This document shows, piece by piece, positions 31,240 to 42,889 of a stretch of DNA of 64,000 nt (within the stretch, counting starts at the first letter, position 1; every line of letters starts with the position of its first letter). Under the pieces are notes generated by a model that made no database searches, was not told where the DNA came from, and worked only from the letters and a program-made list of their open reading frames with translations. The position numbers and the translations under genes were made by a program. Origin of the DNA: Phoebastria nigripes (Eukaryota; Chordata; Aves; Procellariiformes; Diomedeidae); the NCBI GenBank assembly GCA_035582835.1, contig JAYKAV010000011.1:44135-108134 (forward strand), written 5' to 3'.

Positions 31240-32744
31240 GGCAACAGGAGACTACAGCATGATGAGGAAGAGGAGGACTAGGAGGATGACAAGGAGGAGG
31301 AGGAGGCGGCAGAGGAGGAGAAGGAGGTGGAGGAGGAGGAAGAGGGAGGAGACAATAGCAAGACAAGGAGGACGAGGATAAGGAGGGGGAGGAGTTGGAG
31401 GAGGAAGAGAACAAGGAGAAGGAGGAAAGAGGAGACAACACCATGATGAGGAGGAGGAGGAGGAGGAGGAGGAGGTGGCAGCAAGCTACAACAGCATGAG
31501 GAGGATGATGATGATGAGGCAGTAGGAGACAACAACATGACCAGGAGGTGGAGAAGAAGGATGAGGGAGGTGGAGAAGCAGGACAAGGAGGAGGAGGAGG
31601 TGGAGGCAACAGGAGACAACAGGAGGCAACAGGATGAGGGAGGAGGCAACTGGAGGCAATAGGAGGCAACGGAAACTGGAGGAAGATGCAAATGGAGGCA
31701 ACAAAAGGCCACAGGATACCACAGGCAGAATAGGAGGCAATGGGAGGAGAAGGAGGTGGAGGCAATAGTGGGAAACAGGAGCAGGAGGAGGAGGCAACAG
31801 GAGGCAGCAGGAAAAGGAGGAGGTAAATGGAGTCCACAATCAGCAGCAGGAGCAGGAGCAGCAAGAAGAGGAGGAGGAGGAGGAGGAGACCAGAGGAGGG
31901 AGCAGGAGGAGGAGGAGGTGGCAACAGAAGGCAACAGAAGGAGGAAAAAGAGGAGACAAGAAGAGGACACAGCAGGACACAGGAGGTAAAGGAGGAGGAG
32001 GCAACAAGAAGAGAAGGAAGAGGAGGCAAGAGGACGCAACACGAGGAGGAGGAGAAGGCAACAGGAGGTAACGGGAGGCAATAGGAGGCAAAAGGAGGAG
32101 GAGGAGGAGGANGAGGAGAAGGGAACAGGAGGCAACAGAACACAGGAGGTAAAAGAGGAGGAGGGAACAGAAAGCAACTATGAGGAGGAGGAGGCAAACG
32201 GAGACAACAGAAGGAGAAGGAGGCAACAGAATGTAACATGAGGCAACAGGACGAGGAGGAGGAGGAAACAGGAGGTATCAGGAGGGAACTGGAGGCAACA
32301 AAAGAAAGAGGAGGAGGTGGAGGAGGAGGCAAGAGGAGGCAAAAGGTGGAGACACAATGAGGAAGAGGACATAGGAGAAAACAGGAGAAGGAGACAACAG
32401 GAGGCAACAGGAGGCAACAGGAGGAGGAGGCAACAGGAGGCAAGAAGAGGAGGAGGCAACAGAAGGAGGAAAAACAGGAGGCAAGAGGAGGACACAGAAG
32501 GACACAGAAGGTAAAGGAGGAGGAGGCAACAGGAGGGAACAGGAAGATGAAGAGGAGGAGGCAAAAGGAGGGAACTGGAGGAGGAGGAGGCAACAGGACA
32601 GGAGGAGGAGGCAGCAGGAGAAAATGAAGCTACAGGAAGAGGAGCAGGCAACAGGAAGAAAAAAGAGGAGGAGGAGGAGGAGACGGCAACAGGAGGCAAC
32701 AGCAGGAGGAGTAGGAGAAGGCAACAGGAGGCAAGGGTAGGAGG

Positions 32745-33195
32745 AAGAGTAGGAGCAGGAGTTTGAAGAAAAGGAGGAGGAACTGCATGAGAAGGAGATG
32801 GGAAAAGAGGAACAGGAGGAAGAACACNGGAAGGTGAAAGATAAGAAAAAGAATGAAGATTAACAAAATCAAGAGGAAGTGTNTAGCAAAAGAATAGAAG
32901 AAATAAAAGCTGGAACAAAGGAAGAGGAGGAGGAAAGGNGGAAAATGGAGCAGGAGAAGGAACAGGAGGAAGAGTAGGAGCAGGAGTTTGAAGAAAAGGA
33001 GGAGGAACTGCATGAGAAGGAGATGGGAAAAGAGGAACAGGAGGAAGAACACGGGAAGGTGAAGATAAGAAAAAGAATGAAGATTAACAAAATCAAGAGG
33101 AAGTGTTTAGCAAAAGAATAGAAGAAATAAAAGCTGGAACAAAAAGAGGAAGAGGAGGAGGAAAGGGGGAAAATGGAGCAGGAGAAGGAACAGGA
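32745..33195 (+). repeat. 225-bp direct tandem duplication inside the purine array
   Basis: The segment with GTTTGAAGAAAAGGAGGAGG at 32761 recurs at 32986, an offset of exactly 225. It also carries a less repetitive insert (ATGAAGATTAACAAAATC, AAAGCTGGAACAAA). The two copies differ by only a few bases, several of them N, so the duplication is recent or an assembly artefact. Confidence 0.85.
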
Positions 33196-33204
33196 GGAAG
33201 AAGA

Positions 33205-33292
33205 ACAGGAAGACTGGGAGAAGTGGTTGGACTCAATGATCTTCAGGGTCCTTTCCAACCTAAATGATTCTATGATTCCGTGATTCTATGAA
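33205..33292 (+). mobile_element. CR1 LINE 3' terminus
   Basis: GTTGGACTCAATGATCTTC, then GGTCCTTTCCAACCTAAATG and a tail of ATTCTATGATTC units is the conserved CR1 3' end. It is a short 5'-truncated insertion within the purine array. Confidence 0.85.
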
Positions 33293-35059
33293 CAGGAGGA
33301 GGAAGAAAAGCTGGAGGAACAGGAGGAGAACGGCAGCAGGAGACGTAAGACAAGGAGGAACAAGAGGAAGAGGAGAAGGAAGAACAGGAGGAACATGAGG
33401 AACAGAAGGAGAAGGCAGAAAAAGAGGATGTGGTGGAGGAAGAGGAGTAAGAGGAGTCAGAGGAGGGTGAGGAGGAACAATAAATTAGAAGGAGCATGAA
33501 GATGAAGAAGAGGAGGATGATGAGGAAGAACATGAAGAACAGAAGGAGGAGGAAGAGAGAAAACAGAAAGAACAGGAAGAACAGGATGAGGAGGGGTAAA
33601 AAGAGAAGCAGGAGAAGAAGGAAGAGGAAGAGAAGGAAAAAGAAGCACAGGAGGAGGACTAAAAGGAACAGAAGGAACACAAAGAACAGGAGGAGGAGCA
33701 AAAAGAGGAAAAGAAGAAATGGAGGAGGAAGAACAGGAAGATGACGAATAGGGTGAGGACAAGGAGGATGAACAGGAGGGAAAACAAGAGGAGGAGGATA
33801 ATGAGGAAAAGGAGGATGAGGAATAGGAGGAGGAACAGGAAGAGGAAGAGGAAGAAAAAGAGAAGGAACAAGAAGGGGAAGAGAAGGAAAGAGAGGAAAA
33901 ACAGCAGGAGGTGGAGAAACAGAAGAAGGAGGAGAAGGAAGAACACAAGGAATAGGAGGAGGAGGAGGAAGAACAGGAGGAGGAACAGGAGGAAGAACAG
34001 GAGGAGGAGTTGGAAGAAAATGAGGAGGAGGGAGAGGAGAAAAAAGGAGGAGAAGNAGAAGGAAGAGCAGGAGGAGGAAAAGGAGGTGTAAAAGGAGAAA
34101 GAACATGAGGAGGAGGGAGAACAGTAGGAAGAAAATGAGGAAGAGGGTGAGGAAAGAAAAAGAGGAGAAACAGGAGGAGTAAGAGGAGGAGGAATAGAAG
34201 AGGAGGGGCAGGAATTTGAGGAACCAGAAGATAAACATGAAAAGGAGGAGGAAAATGAACAGCAGGAACAGGAAGAAGATGAACAGGAGGAAGGGGAGGA
34301 AAAGGACGAGGAGATTAAGGAGGAACCAGAGGGAAAGGTGGAGGAAGAACAGAAGGCATAGGAGGAACAGGAGGAGCAGGCAGAACATGAAGAAGAGCAG
34401 GAGGCTTAGGAGGAAGAAGAAGAAAACAGGATGAGGAGGAGGAGAAGAAAGAGGGGGAGGAGGAAGAACAGGAAGAAAAGGAGAAGAAGGTTGAGAAAAA
34501 AGGAGGAGGAAGAGTAGGAAAATGAGGAGGAAAAGCAACAGGATGAGGAAGAACAGGAGGAGGAGGAAGAATAATAGGAGGATGAGGAGGAAGAACAAGA
34601 GGAAGAAGAACCAGAGGAGGTAGAGCAGAAGAAAGAAAAAGAGAAGGTAGAAGTTGAAGAAGAGGAGAAAGAAGAGGAGAAAGTAGACAATAGAGGAGAA
34701 CAAAGAGGAACAGGAGGAGGAGGAAGAAGAGCAGGAGAAGGAGGACGCAGAGAAGGAATAGCAGTAAGAGAAGGAGTAAGAACAGGAGGAGGAAAAAGAA
34801 GAAGAGGAACAGGAGGAGGAGGAACAGGAGGGGGAAGAGGAGGACAAGGAAAAGGAGGAACAGGAGGACAAGAAGAACAGGAAAAGGAGGAGTTGGAGGA
34901 AAAGGAGGAGGAGGAGAAAGAAGAAGAAGAGGAGAAGAAGAAGGAAAAAGGAGATCAGAGGAGGAATAGCAGGTGGAGAAGGAGGAAGAAAAAGAGGAGG
35001 AGGAGGACGAGGTGGAGGAGGAGGAGGAACAGAAGAACAGGAGGAACAGGATAGTGCAC

Positions 35060-35305
35060 TAAGATTCTGTATTGGATACTTCGATTTTTGTCTTGGTAAC
35101 TTTGTTTTTATCTTGGTAGTTTTGAATCATTGTTATATCCTTTGTGCAGTAAGTAATAGAGTGAACCTTGCCATTGAACTGTGTTGTCGCACTTCTACAA
35201 CATCATATTTCAATATAAACCACTTTTGCTAATACCTTTGGTGGTAGTTCTTTAAGTGGTCTAAATCGCCCATTCATGACAAATTGGTGTAGTCAGCAGG
35301 ATCCT
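35060..35305 (+). mobile_element. LTR-like R-U5 sequence with primer-binding-site-like end
   Basis: Right after the purine array, an AT-rich ~220-base segment beginning TGCACTAAGATTC ends CATTCATGACA. It is followed by AATTGGTGTAGTCAGCAGG and ATCC, which resembles an LTR end plus primer-binding site of ERV-L/spuma-like elements. No second LTR was found, and the 5' limit is uncertain. Confidence 0.4.
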
Positions 35306-36040
35306 AAATCAGGATCTGCGACAGTAGGTCTCTGGGAATTCTCCCAGGCATCTCCAGGTGTGTGTTGGCCTCATCTGGAGATGGATGAATTCCCCAGGTA
35401 GCAGCCCCAGACTCCTCCAAGGTAGCTAACTGAGGCATTTTGTTGATGTTAGAGGCAGGTCCATGCCCGCTAGCTCCTCTGGAGCTCTTCCAAGCAGATT
35501 TGGAGTGTTTTGCTGTTCCCTGGAGATAGCTGAAGTCCTGGGTAGAAGCAGCACATGACTCCTGGGCAGTTACCTGAAGAGTTTTGTTCATATTGGAGGC
35601 AGGTCCATGCCTGGTAGCACCCCAGGACTCTTCCCAGGCATCTCCAGCAGATCCCCACGGCAGGGCTATGATCTCCACAGCCAGTTGATGTGAAGCACAT
35701 GGACTATGACCCCTCAGCAGGGAGGAGAAGGAGGAGGAGAACGAGTCCTCCAAGTCGTGACCAAGCCCACAGGGATGATGCAGCTCCAGGGCCCTCCAGT
35801 ACCAGCTCCCAGCAAGCTTCCGCACCCAGTGCAAACCCTGCCGAGGGAGACAGAGCAGAGCAAATCCCCGCAGCGAGGCTATGATCTCTGCGGATGGTTC
35901 GTGGAGCACACAGACTACGACCCCTCAGCAGGGAGAAGGAGGTGCCACAATGGGGAATGACTCCTGTGAGTAACAGCTTCACCAGCAGGCTTGGATTTTG
36001 TGAATCCCCAAAGGCAACGGATATGGCTGGTGCTCTATCC
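35306..36040 (+). repeat. Partly duplicated sequence downstream of the LTR, perhaps ERV leader/gag
   Basis: Two local duplications are seen: GAGGCAGGTCCATGCC recurs at a spacing of about 145 bases (about 35451 and 35596), and GACTATGACCCCTCAGCAGG recurs near 35702 as a variant near 35914. Short frames on either strand (201 aa minus, 84 aa plus) show no family signature. Position after a primer-binding-like site suggests retroviral leader or gag, but this is inference. Confidence 0.35.
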
Positions 36041-36444
36041 CTGAATGTTGATGTGCTGACAACCTAGAGTGAATTCTGGGGCATTTCTTGATAGCAGCCA
36101 GACCATTGCACACCCAAGGTTCTCACAGTGTGTCTGAAAAAGTTTGAAGATTTCACTGGCAGGGAGATCAGCAAGGTGTGTACGCAATGGGAGTGCAACT
36201 TTCTTTTCCTGCAGCAGGAGATTTCCCAAAGCAGTATGCTCTTTCACAAGCTGTTCATGTTGGGTTTTTTGTATTCCCTTCCGGGGAGAGGAGAGTTCCC
36301 ATGGGAAGACAAGCATGTACTCTGCTCCGACAGAGCTGCTTTGGCTGAGAACTGTTTCCTGCCACCCAAACCATTACATGTTGAAGACTATTTCATGAAG
36401 TACTTCAGGATCATTTCTGAGCCCTTTGGTCTCCCACAGGTTGT
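36041..36444. other. Unrecognised open stretch before a CR1 copy
   Basis: A plus-strand frame open from 36128 runs into the CR1 sequence. Its first ~110 codons ([13 protein letters not shown] near the start) match no family that I know. It could be the tail of an ERV or host exon sequence. Confidence 0.3.
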
Positions 36445-37100
36445 GGAGTATCCTGACTACTTGGATCTCACAGCCCAGAAAGCCAATGGTATCCTGGGCT
36501 GCATCAAAAGAAGTGTGGCCAGCAGGTCGAGGGAGGGGATTCTGCCCCTCTACTCTGCTCTGGTGAGACCCCACCTGCAGTACTGNNTCCAGCTCTGGAG
36601 CCCTCAGCACAAGAAAGACATGGACCTCCTGGAGCAGGTCCAGAGAAGGGCCACAAAAATGATCAGGGGGATGGAACACCCCTCCTATGAAGAAAGGCTG
36701 AGGGAGTTGGGGTTGTTCAGCCTGGAGAAGAGAAGGCTTNGGGGAGACCTTATTGCAGCCTATCAGTACTTAAAGGGGGCTTNTAAGAAAGATGGGGACA
36801 AACTTTGTAGCAGGGCCTGTTGCGACAGGACAAGGGGGAATGGCTTTAAACTAAAAGAGGGTAGATTTAGACTAGATATAAGGAAGAAATTGTTTGTGCT
36901 GAGGGTGGTGAAAGACTGGCACGGGTTGCCCAGAGAGGTGGTAGATGCCCCATCCCTGGAAACATTCAAGGTCAGGTTGGACAGGGCTCTGAGCAACCTG
37001 ATCTAGTTGACGGTGTCCCTGCCCACGGCAGGGGGGTTGGACTAGATGACCTTTAAAGGTCCCTTCCAATCCAAACTATTCCATGATTCTATGATCTTCG
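36445..37100 (+). mobile_element. CR1 LINE, ORF2 C-terminus and 3' UTR
   Basis: Frame from about 36470 encodes the CR1 ORF2 C-terminal segment ([23 protein letters not shown] end at 37006), then the conserved 3' UTR GGTTGGACTAGATGACC and a short ATTCTATGA tail. 5'-truncated. Several N. Nearly identical to the copy at 47640-48335. Confidence 0.93.
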
Positions 37101-37471
37101 GCCATACACGTCTCAGACAGATANTCCTTATATGCTGTACTGGTACATAGCCGTGACAGCTGTCATGCAGGACACTATTTCTGCAACACAAAGGTAAAGA
37201 GCAACTTCCTTCCTAACAGCAGAAAAATGTGTGCTGGAGAAAACAAACTTTCATGGCAGTGTTACTGGTAGCCAAGGTTTTGGGGGAGAAGGTCTCCTTA
37301 GGGGCTGGATTGGATTTGTTTTGGCATACTCTTGGTTCTGCAGTTTTCTGCCTGTGTTTTTGTTGAGAAACCATGCAATTCATCTCCAGATATTGTTGCC
37401 TTTCTTTGCAGGCCAGTAATGGACTGTGGTACGAGATGAACGATACGTCTATGGATGGTCGTGGCATCGAC

Positions 37472-38640
37472 ATAGAATCATAGAATCATAGAATCATAGA
37501 ATAGTTTGGGTTGGAAGGGACCTTTAAAGGTCATCTAGTCCAACCCCCCTGCCGTGGGCAGGGACATCTTCAACTAGATCAGGTTGCTCAGAGCCCNGTC
37601 CAACCTGACCTTGAATGTTTCCAGGGATGGGCCATCTACCACCTCTCTGGGCAACCTGTGCCAGTGTTTCACCATCCTCATCATAAAAAATTTCTTCCTT
37701 ATATCTAGTCTAAATCTCCCCTCTGGATGTGACCATCCAACCAATTCCTCACCCACCGGACAGTCCACCTGTCAAATCCATATCCTGCCAGTTTAGAGAG
37801 AAGGATGTTGTGGGGGACCATGTCAAAGGTCTTACAGAGGTCCAGATAGACGACATCTGTAGCCCTTCCCATGTCCACTGATGTAGTCACTCCATTGTAG
37901 AAGGCCACAAGGTTGGTCAGGCAGGACTTGCCCTCGGTGAAGCCATGCTGGCTGTCTCCAATCACCTCCCTGTCCTCCATGTGCCTTAGCATAGCTTCCA
38001 GGAGGATCTGTTCCATGATCTTCCCAGGCACAGAGGTGAGACGGACTGGCCTGTAGTTCCCCGGGTCTTCCTTTTTCCCCTTTTTAAAAATGGGGGTTAT
38101 GTTTCCCCTTTTCCAGTCAGTGGGAACTTCACCAGACTGCCAGGACTTCTCAAATATGATGGATAGTGGCTTAGCAACTACATCCGCCAGTTCCTTCAGG
38201 ACCCGCGGATGGATCTCATCGGGTCCCATGGACTTGTGCACCTTCAGGATCCTTAGATGGTCTCGAACCTGATCTTCTCCTACAGTGGGCAGCTCTTCAT
38301 TCTCCCACTCCCCGCCTTTGCCTTCTGCTGCTTGGGCAGTGAGGCTTGAGCACTTGCCGGTGAAGACCGCGGCAAAAAAGTCATTGAGTACCTCCACCTT
38401 CTCTGTTTCCTGGGTAACCAGGTCTCCCATTTCGTTCTGGAGAGGGCCCGCATTTTCCCTCGTCTTCCTTTTATCCCCGACATACCTATAGAATCTTTTC
38501 TTGTTGCCCTTGATGTCCCTGGCCAGATTTAATCCTGTCAGGGCTTTAGCTTTCCTAACCTGATCCCTGGCTGCTTGGACAGGTTCTCTATATTCCTCCC
38601 AGGCTACTTGTCCTTGTTTCCACCCTGACATGGTTCTCAG
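37472..38640 (-). mobile_element. CR1 LINE with reverse transcriptase, internally deleted
   Basis: The minus frame 38631-37705 encodes a 308-aa part of CR1 ORF2: the linker before the RT, then [45 protein letters not shown] and a VVYLDL segment typical of LINE reverse transcriptases. Just downstream it jumps to the C-terminal [11 protein letters not shown] and the 3' UTR ending in repeated ATTCTATG at 37472. The rest of the RT domain, including the YADD box region, is deleted near 37.7 kb. Confidence 0.93.
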
Positions 38641-38985
38641 GCAGCAAGCCTATTTACTGTTTTATGTCAGGTAATAACAACTATTAAACTGTGTTCAGAA
38701 TACGTTTCCTTTTCCTGGTTTTCCTGTTTTTCTTCTCATCCTGAGTGTTACTCTTTCGGTCACAGGAGACAATTACTACCTGCATCATTCAGTGCTGTCA
38801 AATCTGAACTACCCCATGTCAGTCCTTATCTTTCCTTGCTGGGCATTAGGCTGCTGCCCTGGTGTAAACTGCTCCTTGTCTGCTATCTGAAGCTGGCTAA
38901 TGTAGCGAAGAGGAGAAATGGAGGTCGTAGAGGGTATAAAGATGAGGTCTTGCAATACCAGCAATGCTGTGTGGGGCATGTGCAA
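38641..38985. other. Unrecognised sequence
   Basis: About 350 bases with no gene or known repeat that I can name. Confidence 0.35.
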
Positions 38986-38989
38986 AACT

Positions 38990-39295
38990 TGCTGTCCCAA
39001 TCAGTCCAGGGGCTAAATGAGCCACCCCGAGCAGGGTAGGGAGAAAACCAGTCATCCCAAGTGGGCCAGGAGTAAGACCGACTGACCCAAGCCAGGCAGG
39101 GGCAAAACAGCTGCCCCCAGTGGGTTAGGGCCAAAATATTCTGCACCAATTGGGCAGGAGCAAAACTAGATGCCCTGAGTGGTACAAGGGCAGGCAAGCT
39201 GCCTGAGCTGGGCAGGGGCAAAATTGGATGCCCTGAGCAGGGCAGGGGCAAAAGCACCCCCCCTGCCACAAGCAGAGAAGGAGCAAAATTCTCAT
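38990..39295 (+). repeat. Degenerate ~30-40 bp minisatellite
   Basis: Units containing GGGCAGGGGCAAAA, followed by a short variable stretch and GCCCTGAG, recur about seven to eight times with many differences. Confidence 0.6.
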
Positions 39296-41829
39296 TCCTC
39301 ACCCCCTGATGTGCAGTGAGAAAAAGCTGTATTGGGGTAAAAAGGCTCTCCTTAGAGGTCGTGGTCCTTGATGGGGGCAGTGGGAGAGGCCCCTAGGTAG
39401 GATGGGGTGTCTCTGAAGACGGGTCATTTCCCAGGGAGAAGGACTATGCGTGGCTTGAGCTGCGCTGGACACGAGGAGCACACCGCGATTTGCACCACCT
39501 CGAGGTGCTGCGTGGGGAGCCTCAAGGAGGACCCTTCTCAGGTGCCCTCATGCTTGTAGAAATTTATTCCCAAGTAAACACGTGGATTTCAGTAAGATCA
39601 CTGGCATGAACAGGGTGTTGCTTGAGACGGTGGGGAGCAGAATCAGGCTTAGGGGAAGGATCTTTGGTGAATGGCTCTGCCTACNTGACCTCCAGCAAAA
39701 CACAGCCTAACTGGAGATCACGATCTAAAGTTACCGCTTTTAGTGTGAATGCTGAGCAGGGAAACTACACTGAAAGAATTACCAACCTGCTGAAAGTCAG
39801 TCTGTGGGATTTTTACATCAGGTAATCACTTTTCACTTTTAAGGATGGAAACGCATGCGGGCTCCCAGTCTTGTTGTCTGAGCTTTAGAAATCTGTTTGT
39901 TCAGGCTTGGAAGGCCCTTCTTAGGGCAGGAAAATAATGGGTTGGGGATAAAATGTCTAAGAAGAGTGTTGTGAGAGTACCCTGACTAATGTGTGAGCTC
40001 CTGGGACCGTGTCTGTCCCAAGAGCTTGCAGCCCTCTTCCAGCTTTGGATGCAGAAGGGAAAGACACTGCAGATTAAGACTATTGAAACGTTAATTAGAC
40101 TAACTTAATTAGACTCTGCAGAGCCATTGTGTTGTTCGGGTTGCCAATGCTGAGATCTTCGGTGCAAGTGTGCAGCATGCAACCTTGAGCGTGTTTCACT
40201 CCAGCTGCAGTGGTGGACCTTCTCATCCGAGGACCTATTCCCTTGCTGGCTTTAAAAGTAGCTAGTGGGTGGGAGATAGTCTTCTGTGGGTATGAGTGGA
40301 ATGAGATATCACCTTTTGGGCATATTTCTCCCCTTCTAGGAGATACAGCCCCATCCTGCTTCTGGACTTTCCATCACAGGCATGCAGCACTGTTGCAGAT
40401 TTATGTTACAGATTTGTACATTTTGCACAGTTCACGTTTCCAGCCTTTGCATTTGCGATGCTCCTCCACTTGTACTTCTCGCAGGAAATCGTGGCCATGC
40501 AATCAGCTTTAACAGCCAGGGCTCTGGGCTGCTGCAAGCATCCCCCAGACCTGTGCAGCAGCCTGCAGCTGGGATGTCTGATCCTCGTCCCCATGTTAAC
40601 GTCGCAGTTACGAGTAGAGCCTGCAGTTTTACAGTCACGGCCATGGTTATACAACGGCTGATGAAGCTCACAAAGGTTTCTGCAGACAGAACTGCAGAAG
40701 AGGATCCCTGATGAGAGAGAAAAATCACTGGGGAGCATCAGACTGTCCACTAAATATCTGCAAACACACCTGAGGCTTTCCCCCATCCCCTGCAACGTCC
40801 TTCCCTCTGCAACCAGCAGTGCCAGGGAAGGAGGGTCCTCTCCGGACACCACTTGTGCAAGAGCAGCAGGTTTTTAAGTCTGACACAGAGTCAGACATCC
40901 CTTTCATCCACAGGGGAGCTGTCGGGAATAAGATCTAAGAATGAGATCTAAATCCAGGACAGAAAAGCATTATGTGGCTCAAGATTAAAGGAATAGTCAG
41001 CTACTTGGCTCTCCTCTGTAAAGGCAGGGAGTCCGCTGTTCCTCCCAAGGAAAGTCTTAGTCAAGAGGATTCATCCTGGGGTTCAGTACCCATTTGTCCC
41101 ATGGTCTCAGGCCCTGCCACACACAGATCCAGGCTGATTAAGTGCCACTCAGAATAGACTGAGGTGATTTGCTGTGCAGTCACAGAAGGACATTTAACAG
41201 CTGGCAGATAGCTGGTATCAGACCTTCACAGATTTTTATTTAGAGAAAGGAGAAATCCAAGAATCAAGGCACCTGTATGGAATTAACAGAGAAACTGGTC
41301 AACAGGGGACAACTTCCATTCCAGTCCTCCAAATCCTTTGTCTGGTCCTTAAAATCTCAAATAAAGATTTTAACGCAATTTATAGCCAGCACTAGAATTA
41401 ACAGTGATTTGTCATAACTTGGTATTAAGCAGGAAGAGTCTTGGCTGTTCCTGGCAAAGTCAGTAATTCTGCTGCCATGCAGAGAAGTGAGCACCAGCCA
41501 AGCTACTCTCAGAAACCTCTATAGAAATGACCCAGGGAGCCTGTTTTTCACCTTTCTGGTGGTTGCCATGGTCTTCAAAAGGCAAAGTTTCCAAACTAAT
41601 TCTGTCTCTAGCAATCAAATCCTATAAAACATTTTTAGTGTGTTATTATTCATCAGTATGTAAAAATGGCACCACCTTACTCGAAAAATCTGTTCCCTGT
41701 GTGTATTCAGATCCATGCGTGCAGCCCTGGTTAACTAAAACAGTTTTGTTGCTTTTTTTTTTCTCCTTAGCTCTGTAGATGCAGCACAGCTCACAGTTCA
41801 TTTTCTCACTTGTTAACTGAGGTTAACAG
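39296..41829. other. No gene supported
   Basis: About 2.5 kb. The frame at 39622-39825 is open and ends near a GTAATC donor-like site, but it has no recognisable family. The other frames (100-148 codons, 40.2-40.9 kb) overlap on both strands and look random. I see no repeat of note. Confidence 0.35.
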
Positions 41830-41900
41830 TTGGACAGGTCAGGCAGTTGGACTAGATGATCGTTGTAGGTCCCTTCCAACTGAACGATACTATAAATAAA
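41830..41900 (+). mobile_element. CR1 3' end fragment
   Basis: CAGTTGGACTAGATGATCG with GTAGGTCCCTTCCAACTGAA is the diverged CR1 3' UTR. Only about 70 bases remain. Confidence 0.75.
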
Positions 41901-42885
41901 ACCTATAAACGAAACGTGCAGAAGTTCCCGGTTTTGGACACAAGGGGTCCGTAGAGGATCACAAAAGCCGCTGAAGTTCAGCAGCGGCTCCAGTAACCCA
42001 TGAACTGAAACAGGGCTACGGTATNTCTACCTGTCTTTTTAATCCTTTAGTGTCGCGTGCTGCGCACTTGGACCAAAGATTTCAGTATCGGCAACTGGAA
42101 CAACGCACCCTTCTCTGCGGAGTCTAATTAAGTCTGATTAATGTTTCAACAGTCTTAATTGCAATACAACCACTTCATTGCAATGACTGACTGCTCCTGG
42201 CTACCCCAGCCAGCCACGCAGGTGTACCCAGAGCTGTGCGGGCATCACTGTGCACCTGGGGAACAGCCAAACCCAACCGCGCAACCTCCCTGAGTGGAAA
42301 ATTAATGGGTTGGGGGTGTTGGGGTGATAGCTCCTGACTCATCAGGTACCTCCCGGTCAGACACGTCGAGGTGTCTCAGGGCAGGCTCTGGGGGATGACT
42401 GCCGTCTCTCAGGACAGTCCTGAGTCTTAAACATCATTACTTTCCATGAGGTCCTCCAATGTCAGCTAGCAGATTTACCACTATGCATTGCAAAAATGAA
42501 AACAAGGGGAGAACCTCAGGTAAAGGAAATGCAATGGGAAAGACTCAGCCTGTCTCTACGCAAAATAGGGAAAACAGGGAGCACCCTCAGACACCACTGA
42601 GCCTAAGAGATGATGGAAAAATGTGTTTACATAAATGGCTCACTCTGAGTCACTTAAATAAACTGCCAACTCTGGTTTTACAGCAGTTGGTGAGGTTTCC
42701 CTCACTAACTCCTCGTGATAGTCCTGTGGGATCTGTATCAGGTTATGGGGGTGATGCTGGGTGATTTAAGAAAGTAATGACTTGAGAGCCAGACGGTGTT
42801 AGGGATGTGATCCTGGGGAGATACACAAATCTGTCAGCACTGTCAACTCTCATCCCACCCACAGTTCTCCTGCATGGCCTCATGC
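41901..42885. other. Unrecognised sequence upstream of ERV pol
   Basis: No supported gene. It may include eroded upstream pol sequence, since reverse-transcriptase similarity starts abruptly near 42.89 kb. Confidence 0.3.
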
Positions 42886-42889
42886 TGTT

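Larger units (their letters stand above)
29690..35050 (+). repeat. 5.4-kb purine array with three sub-blocks
   Basis: Nearly pure A/G on the plus strand apart from C in ACAACAGCATGA and GGCAAC. Block 1 (about 29.69-31.58 kb) repeats AGGAGGCAGCAGGAGACAAC with GCATGA. Block 2 (about 31.58-32.73 kb) repeats AGGAGGCAACAGGAGGCAAC and is the reverse complement of the 20.3-23.95 kb motif. Block 3 (about 32.74-35.05 kb) repeats GAGGAACAGGAGGAAGA. Open frames up to 579 codons on the minus strand are composition artefacts. Confidence 0.93.

Noticed and set aside
30854..32593. A 579-codon minus-strand open frame (and others of 250-530 codons between 29.6 and 34.9 kb)
   Set aside because: Translation of the complementary strand of the purine array. 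No domain, interrupted by N, repeat-driven composition.
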